Below, piece after piece: positions 56,801 through 64,000 of a DNA stretch of 64,000 nucleotides (the stretch's first letter is position 1; each line of letters begins with the position of its first letter). Made by a program: the position numbers and the translations under genes. Below the pieces are notes generated by a model. That model saw only the letters and a program-made list of their open reading frames with translations, was not told the origin of the DNA and ran no database searches. This stretch comes from Mesotaenium endlicherianum. Its lineage: Eukaryota; Streptophyta; Zygnematophyceae; Zygnematales; Mesotaeniaceae. The stretch covers positions 267,792-331,791 of the forward strand of contig WELA01000805.1 in assembly GCA_009602735.1 (NCBI GenBank), in the 5' to 3' direction.

Positions 56801-59566
56801 GTCCCTCAGCACACAGTTCCCAGCACCTCAGGCAATGCAGCGAATGGGTTGAGAGTACATCTGCTGAGGTGTACGTCCAGGTTAGCAGTCACGTGTGTTA
56901 CATCGTGGGGATTTGCTATCAAATCAGGATCAGATACATGCTAGTGGACATTGTGCCCTGTTATGGTGCACCCTGTTTACAGATGAAATGCTTCATGAAG
57001 TAAGCCGAGGGGCTTCTTCTTGGCTATTGCTTGTGCCTTTGGTCCCTGTCATTTCCCATAACAGCACCCTAGGTTGCACCCTCGGTAAGCCTCTCACACC
57101 ATTTATCAGAGCATCAAACAGCATTTGGGTGTAACTACCTATTCATCCAATTGGACAAACAACCAGGCGCGTTCGGATGACTTGACATGTGTCCAAAAGC
57201 ACAGAGAAACGGCCCAGACATTAGTCATTCAGAGAGACGCGCATGCTACTTTAATCTCGCGTTCGAGAAAATTGTGTCCCTTGCTCCATGCAAGGGCATT
57301 CTCAACTTAGAGGGGCAGGGCAGATGGATTGGAGATTGTGCTGCCAGACTGGCTTGCGGTACTGAGGGCTGAGAGCTGACCTTGCCAACTACGGCTTCCC
57401 CTTGCCCCCATGCTTACCACCCTACAGAGAGCAATCTGGCACATCCTTACTGGGTACGCAGCCAGCCTGAGCAGCTGGTGCTGGCTGTCAGTCCACAGTC
57501 GAATCTGGTTGCTTGCCCTTGCTGGCCATACTTCACCAGCAGTGTCACGACCAGCACCCGCACATCGGTTCCTCTGCTGGCTAGCTCACTGGCCCTTGCT
57601 GGCCATGTTTCATCTGCGGTACTGTGACCAGCACTCACGCGCCTGTGCCGTTTTTGGCGTTCCCTGTTGCTCCAGGCCTGGCGTCGCTGATCCTGATCCC
57701 CCTGGTGCTCTACATCGTGTACCCGCCCGAGATCAAGAGCAGCCCCGACGCGCCCAAGCTGGCGGCTGAGAACCTCAAGAAGATGGGCGCCATGACGCGC
57801 GACGAGAGCATCATGGCTGTCACCCTGCTTGGCACGGTATGCTTCCGTGCTGCTCTCGCTCGCGCCCCTGCAGAGGAATGGACTCGCTTGGAGCTGACTG
57901 CATGCATGCATGTGCATATATGGACAAAGGGATGGAGGAGGTGCGGCTTCTATACCAGGAAGATGTAGCTGAAAAAGCGAGACTGATGGTTTTTATCTGG
58001 GAATTCCAGCGTACGTGAAGAGGGGGAGATTGAAACTGGGTGGGTGGGCAGGTGCGTTGTGCTCTCCGGCAGATGGGCCGGGCTGTGTCCAAATCTTGTC
58101 ACTCACTGCAACATGTAGCCAACTTTAGCTCAGTCGAGACTTCTACCAGCGATGACAAATGGCCACCAGTAGCGCGTTTGTGGCTGGTGCATCGCACAGT
58201 CAGCGGATTAGTGGCTTCAAAGGGGGACAGAGTTTTTGGTTACGTCCTTACAAACAGAAGATAGCTTGTTCCTCAGTGTTGCCGCTCGGAAGAGGAGGGG
58301 GGCACTTCAACCGCTCAAGGCAGGCCCGCGCCGGGATGCATTCCACGGGCGTTTCTGCTCACGCACTCATGCCTCGTGCGACTTGCCTCCTCGCGCCTGC
58401 TGCCGTGTCCACGTGTCCTTGCACGCTCATTCAGGTCGGCCTCTGGATCTTCGGCGGCGCCATCAAGGTGGATGCTGTCACCGCCGCCATCATTGGCCTG
58501 TCGGCCCTCCTCATCACGGGAGTGGTGACGTGGAAGGAGTGCCTGGGCGAGAGCGTGGCGTGGGACACGCTCACGTGGTTTGCCGCGCTCATCGCCATGG
58601 CCAACTACCTCAACAAGTACGGCCTCATCGCCTGGTTCAGCCAGACCGTCGTCAAGGTGCGCTCCCACTCTCCTCCCTCTGCCCCCACCACGCAGGCTTA
58701 TGTACCCTTAGAGCTCCTGAAGTGCCTCACTCCTGGTGGAGTGCACCACCCCACCCCGCTCGCCCGACATTTGTGCCTCTTACCTTTTCCTCCTCGTGGG
58801 GCACATTTGTCACTTGTTTTTTGACTGGAGAAATGTCATAAGGTAGGGCCTCTCAGGCGGAGTATAAGTAGGCGTATCATGTGAGTGCTGCTGCTTTGCA
58901 GCTAGGCCTATACCTGTCTATTTTCGTAAGGAAGCCAAGTTGGCATCATTGATATATGCCTACGTCTGCTTTACTTTTTGTTTGGCCTTGCAGGAACTCC
59001 TTACTCTCTAGTCTCTCCTCGTTTTGTCTCGGCTCGTGATTTTTGGAGACTTAGTTTAGTTCTTCCTGCAGATAGATGATGGCTATGGTGCTACCTTTCA
59101 AAATTACTGGAGAAGTAACTACACATTGTTGTCCTATCTGGAAGTCCAACTAAAAACACCGTCTATACCTCCTCGACTCTCTGTATGCTCGTCCCATCGA
59201 CAGGTGGTGGGAGGCCTGGGCCTCGCCTGGCAGCCGGCGTTTGGGCTGCTCGTCGTCCTCTACTTCTACTCGCACTACTTCTTCGCGTCGGGCGCCGCCC
59301 ACATCGGCGCCATGTTCTCCGCCTTCCTCTCCGTCGCCACCGCCCTCGGGGCGCCCCCCATGGTGGCCGCGCTCGTGCTCGCCTTCCTCTCCAACATCAT
59401 GGGAGGCCTCACCCATTACGGCATCGGGTCCGCCCCCCCCTTCTTTGGCGCCGGCTACGTGCCCCTCAACGCCTGGTGGGGCTACGGCTTCCTGTGCAGT
59501 GTGATCAACCTCGTGATCTGGCTCGGCCTCGGTGGCGTCTGGTGGAAGGTTCTGGGCTTGTGGTAG
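53874..59566 (+). CDS. DIT1: Chloroplast 2-oxoglutarate/malate translocator (DiT1), complete
   Basis: An antiporter of the plastid inner envelope (DASS family) that brings 2-oxoglutarate in and sends malate out, supplying carbon skeletons for ammonia assimilation and photorespiration. Eight exons: 53874-54332, 54759-54841, 55258-55354, 55739-55951, 56619-56748, 57676-57836, 58435-58656 and 59204-59566. All introns are GT-AG and all phases agree, giving 575 residues. The first roughly 85 residues are Ser/Ala/Lys-rich, a transit peptide, followed by a Pro-rich linker. The membrane domain has plant DiT1 blocks in order: AWQLLAIFLATIVGIIT, PWLIALAFFFARGFIKTGLG, LGYSLVFSEAILAPAIPS, SAMFLTAMAANPLS, VAWDTLTWFAALIAMANYLN, YFFASGAAHIGAMFSAFLSV and NIMGGLTHYGIGSAP. 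No lesion is seen. Confidence 0.96.
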
Positions 59567-59981
59567 GCTCTTCCTGCCTGTTGTGCGTGCGTAGCGTGTA
59601 GTCCCTTCTCTGCCGTATGGTCCTTGAGTGTGCTGTACTGGGGAGTGGCTGAGGGAGTGCCCGCCCCTGTAGCTGCCACTTGCGTTGCTCAGGCTAGGAG
59701 TAGAAGTATACTGTGGCGCAGCAGCCTAGGAGTGCCCTTGCTCGAGGATTCTTGGATCCTGTGAGCTGGCGTTGGGTGATCGTCTGTAGGTGAGCCGAGT
59801 CCACGTGGAAGTAGCTGCTAGATTAGGCTGAACTAGGTCTGTCACACCAGCAGCAAAGCTTGTAGGTAGGTAGACCAGCGAGCTGGAATATTTGGTTTGT
59901 TCAATTGCACCACCTTTTTCGACTTCTACATTACCAAAAACCTCGGACTCAGAAGCAGGCAGCGAGTAGCACCTTTCTGCA

Positions 59982-59987
59982 AATAAA
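59982..59987 (+). terminator. Poly(A) signal AATAAA downstream of DIT1
   Basis: AATAAA 416 bp after the DIT1 stop, the only canonical signal in this stretch. 59567-60473 holds no other gene that I can support. Confidence 0.45.
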
Positions 59988-60473
59988 GTTAAGATGTGAC
60001 ATCGTTTCGTTCATCTTCAGCAGATCTCGTGTCCTGACTTCTGCCAAGATGGTTGACTGAAGCCACTTCATAAGCTGGTGCAAATGAGTTCGGCAAGCAC
60101 TAGATGCAGGTGAGCATCAACTCACATATTGCACTTGCTCTAAGTTTGACCCTGGTCAGCAATCTGAAAATGCTTGCTGGTTGGGCACGAGGCACCAAGT
60201 GCATTGGATACAGCATTGCTCGTTAAGATCTGCAGCACTCTACCCTTGATTTGCAGTTCCATTGTAAACGACGTGGCAGCTGGCTGGGCGGACTTATGAA
60301 GATGACCTGTTCCAAGTCTAGAGATGGAAATCTTTGGAGAGTCCAAATGCACATGCAGGCGTAGGACTTCCAGTTCAGAAACTCGAGCTGGCACACGTAA
60401 AGCGCATGCATGTGCCTTCATTATATCAGGCGTGCAGGCACCAGCGACAAATTTTCACTGACACTTCCCTACA

Positions 60474-61415
60474 TCATTGGCCTACTTTATCCAGAACTAT
60501 CAGCTTCCACCTGACCTCCTCCGCTTTCTGAGGCTGCTTCTTCTTGCTGCCAGCAGCAGCGCTGCCTTGCCCTTCTCTATACGACTGACCTCCTGCCCCT
60601 GGAGCCACCTCGTTCTCCATCTTCAGCCTCTGCTCCTCAGCTTCCAGATCGACGGCTACAGCCGCATCAGCCTCCTCCACCGCCGCCTTGTGCACCTCCA
60701 TGAGCTTAAGAAGCCTGCAAGGAAGAAACACGAAGAAAGAGTGGAAGACATACCTACCCATGAGGGCAGCTTTACTTGGTCTCGCACAGGGGAGACTGTA
60801 TTTGCTACAAGCTCTTCGTGGATTTGGAGGAACAAAGGAGACCTCAGGAGGACAGAGAGACCTCAGGAGGACAGACGCGCGCAGAGAGAATGATACAAAG
60901 TGCACCTTCCCACGTGGCAAACAACGGTGCTAAAACGTCATGCAGAATGTGTCGTATGCAACACGAGCGTAGTGCTCTCTTACTGGAGCAGCAGAATGGA
61001 GCGCGAGGATTCAGTGCCATGCATGTGCACGTGTGAGCTGTCAATTGACGCGAACTGCACGCAGCGTTCTTGTTGGTTGTAACCGAGCTCTTGTCCAGAC
61101 AGCGCCTTCGTCAGCCACATGTGGAAGAGAACTTCACCCTGAGATAATTTGAAGTCTGCAGGAGGCAGCAGCCACGCGCACAGGCACAGGTGCGTGCACA
61201 CGACAGCCCACCTCTGCTGCAGCTGGCGAGCCAGGAGGTCGTGGCCCAGCATGATGAGCAGCTCCAGCAGCTGCCCCGTCTCCTCCAGCTGGCGCGCAGG
61301 CGGCTTCAGCGAGTGCAGATGCTCCACCAGCGCCACCTCTTCTCCCGGGCTGCCACGCACGCGCGCAATCGCGCACACGCACACATACACATGCACACGC
61401 GCACACGCACATACA

Positions 61416-61486
<71 letters not shown>

Positions 61487-62777
61487 CCACCCGCATATTA
61501 GGAGTTGAAAAAGAGACCCGCTGAGAGGGTAGTCTTGACGACTTCCGAAGAGAGAGAGAGAGAGAGAGAGAGNAGCTGCTGACGCTGGAGGCAACGAGCC
61601 TGCCACCCGCGTAGAGCTTGCCCTGGTCTGACAGCCCGACGATCACTGCCAGGGCGCCACCTGTCGCGTCGGGGCTGGCCACCCAGGTGGCCTGCATCCA
61701 GGGGCACACCTGCGGGAGTCCCGTCGCCTGACTTCCTGGGTCCCGGGCGGCGGTCCTCTGGGCCGCTCCGGCGGCGCCACCTGCCGTAAGGGAGCCGCCT
61801 GTTGAAGCTCCAGTTGCTGCAGCGAATGGCAGCAGCTGGAGCCCCTGCCCTCGCACGTACTTCATGACGGAGCCGTCGTCCAGCTGGACGAGCGCTGACG
61901 TGGATCTGGGCGAGTGCGAGTCACCTCCGCACACACCACCGGCATCCAGTGTGTTGTTTCTTGGATGGGCAAGCAACCGCACCACTCCCTGGGTCACGTG
62001 GGAGACTTTGCTGACAACAGCTGTCCACTGGCTGCTGAAGTCCTCCTGGTGTTGACTCAGCTCCAGCTCCACCAGCGAGTCTGCTGACGTCATTCCTCCC
62101 CCCCGACTCTGTCGAGCGGCCCCATTCTCCGTCGCCGCCGTCATGCCACCCGGCTCGTCGACACGAGGACCGCTTCCGGCCAGACAGCAGGTGGGGAGGG
62201 CTGCCAGACAGGTGGCGGGCCCCAGCCACGCCAAGTGGCGTGCGTTTGAGAGGCCAGCAACGCCGAGTTGCGCCTCGTCATTCGACAGGCTCACAGGTAA
62301 GCCTCTGACGGCGTCCTGGGGCGGCGAATCCGCAGTCTCCTCCTGCGGCTCCACGTCGAGCCAGGTGGCGTGCGGAGAGCAGCTCACAAGGCCGAGCGTG
62401 CCGTCCGCCAGCACCGCCAGCACCGTCTCTGCCGCCCCGCCTGCAGCCCGCTCCCCGCCGGCCCAGGCCAGGCCCAGGGCCAGCGTCTGAACGGGGGCTG
62501 GGAAGCGCGCAGCCAGCGCGCACATGGGGGGGGGGATGATCGCGTCTCTCAGGGGGGTGATGCGCACGCACGCCCCGTCGATCACGGCGGCCGTGCTGCT
62601 CCCCAGCGGCGCGACAGCTGTCTCCCACACGAGGTCCAGCTGGCGGAGAGCGCCGGCAGCCGTCCACGCCAGCAGCCTAAGGGGCCTCTCCGCGTCCCAG
62701 GAGAAGCTGAGAGCGTCGGATCGGCGCGATCTGAGCTCGGCCTTGAGGTACCAGTGGTAGTTGCAGCGGTGCCACAC
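60474..62777 (-). CDS. ELP1: Elongator complex subunit 1 (ELP1/IKI3), middle missing
   Basis: ELP1 is the scaffold of the Elongator complex that modifies wobble uridines of tRNA in the cytoplasm. Its WD40 half is one long exon, about 61574-62777, starting [48 protein letters not shown] and [16 protein letters not shown] follow, and near the end [19 protein letters not shown]. The C-terminal end appears at 61212-61349 ([17 protein letters not shown], the usual GSxGEExALVEHL block). A last exon lies at 60474-60714 ([20 protein letters not shown] to [12 protein letters not shown], stop at 60474). About 600 residues of TPR-like helices expected between them are absent. The junction is a GA repeat, an N at 61573, and a CA repeat, so an assembly gap is likely. 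The N-terminus is not found; an N at 62819 lies just upstream. Confidence 0.85.
61389..61487. repeat. CA microsatellite inside the ELP1 gap
   Basis: About 100 bp, mostly perfect (CA)n. It runs toward a (GA)n tract (61549-61572) that ends at the N. Confidence 0.9.
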
Positions 62778-64000
62778 CTGCGCGCCCCCCACACACCACC
62801 ACCCCCATCCCCATCCCCNCCCCCTGATGGGAAGTCAGAGAGGTGCCAGAAGACCTCGGCCCAGCCTCAGCCATGCCTCCTCAGCGCACTTACACTCGTT
62901 CAGGCCTTCTGACCCTCACCTCTATGCCCCACAACCTCTCTCTTACTCTGCATGCCCCAGCCTCAGCACAGATTCAGAACATGTGTAGGCCACAGAGCCC
63001 TGCAAGGCCGTACCTTCAGTTGCAACCAAGTTTGCTGAATTTGAGCAAACTCTGATGGAACCTGAGGAGCTAGCTGCACGTGGGGGCAGGTGGGTGCAGT
63101 CCAACTAACCTGATAAGAAGTATATTGCTCAGCCTAGGGTCAAGCGAGGGGTCAACCCACTGGGAGCACGGTCAGCCTAGGCTGTTTGACGAGTACCTGC
63201 CAGCTCGTATCTTGCCGGGGCCGATCGCTGCTCTCCTGGCAGCGCGCCTCGAGATCCTCCTCCCGCCACGTGTCGATGCGGAGGTGCCGCCACTTGGCGC
63301 CAGCGAGGGCGTCCGCGAGTGCCCCGTCCTGTCCCGGCCAGATCGAGAGAAGAGGGAGGGAGCACGTGAGTTCGCTCAGCGGGCCTTGGGGTCTCCCCCT
63401 CTCTCTCTCTCTCTCACATACACACACACGCACACAAAACAAACTCTCCTTTACGCTCTCTATCCCTCCCTCCTCACTTTTTCTCTCTCTCTCTCTCTCC
63501 AAAGCAAAAGCAGCCAACAAGTGTAGGCTCCACCAATAGCCAAAGCAGAGTTGCCATGTCTGCGATCACCACAGGCGCCATGCAGTCTCCAAAGACAGAC
63601 AAAACAAGTGTGCATTCTGTCCTTCTGTTGTCAGGGCCCTGTGCCAAGCCATATAAATTTTGAGCCCGTGTAAGAGGTGGGGGGGAAGAATATCTAGATC
63701 ATAGGAGACAAGAAAATAGGTTTTGATTTTCTACCTGCATAGGGAGAAAGTAATGTCTATTTGGGGGCCAAAACTAAGATATGGCTCCTCCCTTCTTCCC
63801 CGAGGCCAAAAAATCCTTGCCCCCCCTTCTCTCCTCCCCCTCCCCCCCAGAAAGCCTGCAAGAGGCCAAAGTTCATATTTCACTCCCCACTGCGTGCACG
63901 ACAGAGAGAGAGAGAGAAAAGGCAAAAGAACTTGGGGGTTGGGAGACAGAGTGCAACTAATCTTCGAGAAATGTAGGGGGGGCGCCCGATTGGTTGGGGG
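62778..64000. other. unresolved region upstream of ELP1 exon
   Basis: A minus-strand open stretch at about 63195-63360 (ALADALAGAKWRHLRIDTWR, then REEDLEARCQESS) has a plausible donor and gene-like codon use. It does not look like the ELP1 sequence expected next to [14 protein letters not shown] repeats lie at 63400-63415 and 63482-63500, a GA repeat at 63901-63919, and the rest shows no gene. Confidence 0.3.

Noticed and set aside
61134-62792. One 552-residue ORF joining both ELP1 pieces
   Set aside because: It reads through the GA tract, the N and the CA repeat as Leu-Ser and Cys-Val runs. The join is fortuitous; the two ends are real ELP1 but not contiguous.
1-64000. CRISPR array, bacterial operon or rRNA genes
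   Set aside because: No regularly spaced repeats with unique spacers and no rRNA sequence were seen; spliced genes and chromoviruses show a eukaryotic nuclear genome.

Overview
The window is plant-lineage nuclear DNA, most likely from a streptophyte (alga or early land plant). The evidence is intron-containing genes with GT-AG introns of about 110-930 bp, a plant-type plastid dicarboxylate translocator with a transit peptide, a plant-type tRNA-Lys(CTT), and Ty3/gypsy chromoviruses with chromodomains and tRNA-iMet-type primer sites. I cannot name the species.

Host genes sit at both ends. On the left are the last three exons of a GNAT acetyltransferase (1-475, +), an unidentified coiled-coil protein gene (602-3262, -), and two identical tRNA-Lys(CTT) genes (3719-3791 and 4111-4183). 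On the right are scattered exons of an unidentified minus-strand gene (about 48.4-52.6 kb) in simple-repeat-rich, GC-rich DNA. They are followed by a complete eight-exon DIT1 2-oxoglutarate/malate translocator gene (53874-59566, +) and pieces of ELP1, an Elongator scaffold gene (60474-62777, -). ELP1 lacks its middle, probably because of an assembly break at an N inside a microsatellite.

The centre (5197-46695, about 41.5 kb) is a nest of LTR retrotransposons. I group them into families A, B, C and D. A1 (-, 5197-16402) carries B (9179-13901, target-site duplication GCGGG), a non-coding element related to A, and a solo C LTR (7133-7635, TSD CATTG). A D LTR fragment (16403-17033) adjoins C1 (+, 17034-45385). 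C1 is split by three later insertions: D1 (20149-28989, TSD AAGAT), C2 (30117-36801, TSD TAAGG) and A2 (36974-43272, TSD ACCCG/ATCCG). A second D fragment (45386-46695) closes the nest.

The most interesting content is in D1 and C2. D1 has a textbook -1 ribosomal frameshift cassette at the gag/pol junction (U UUA AAA, 7-nt spacer, perfect 10-bp hairpin holding the gag stop). It also has a third ORF downstream of the chromodomain with no family I recognise. That ORF is preceded by a branch-point-like TACTAAC and a CAG acceptor directly at its ATG, and its C-terminal part is conserved in the other D fragment. The C family uses a different heptamer (A AAA AAC), with a hairpin that also holds the gag stop.
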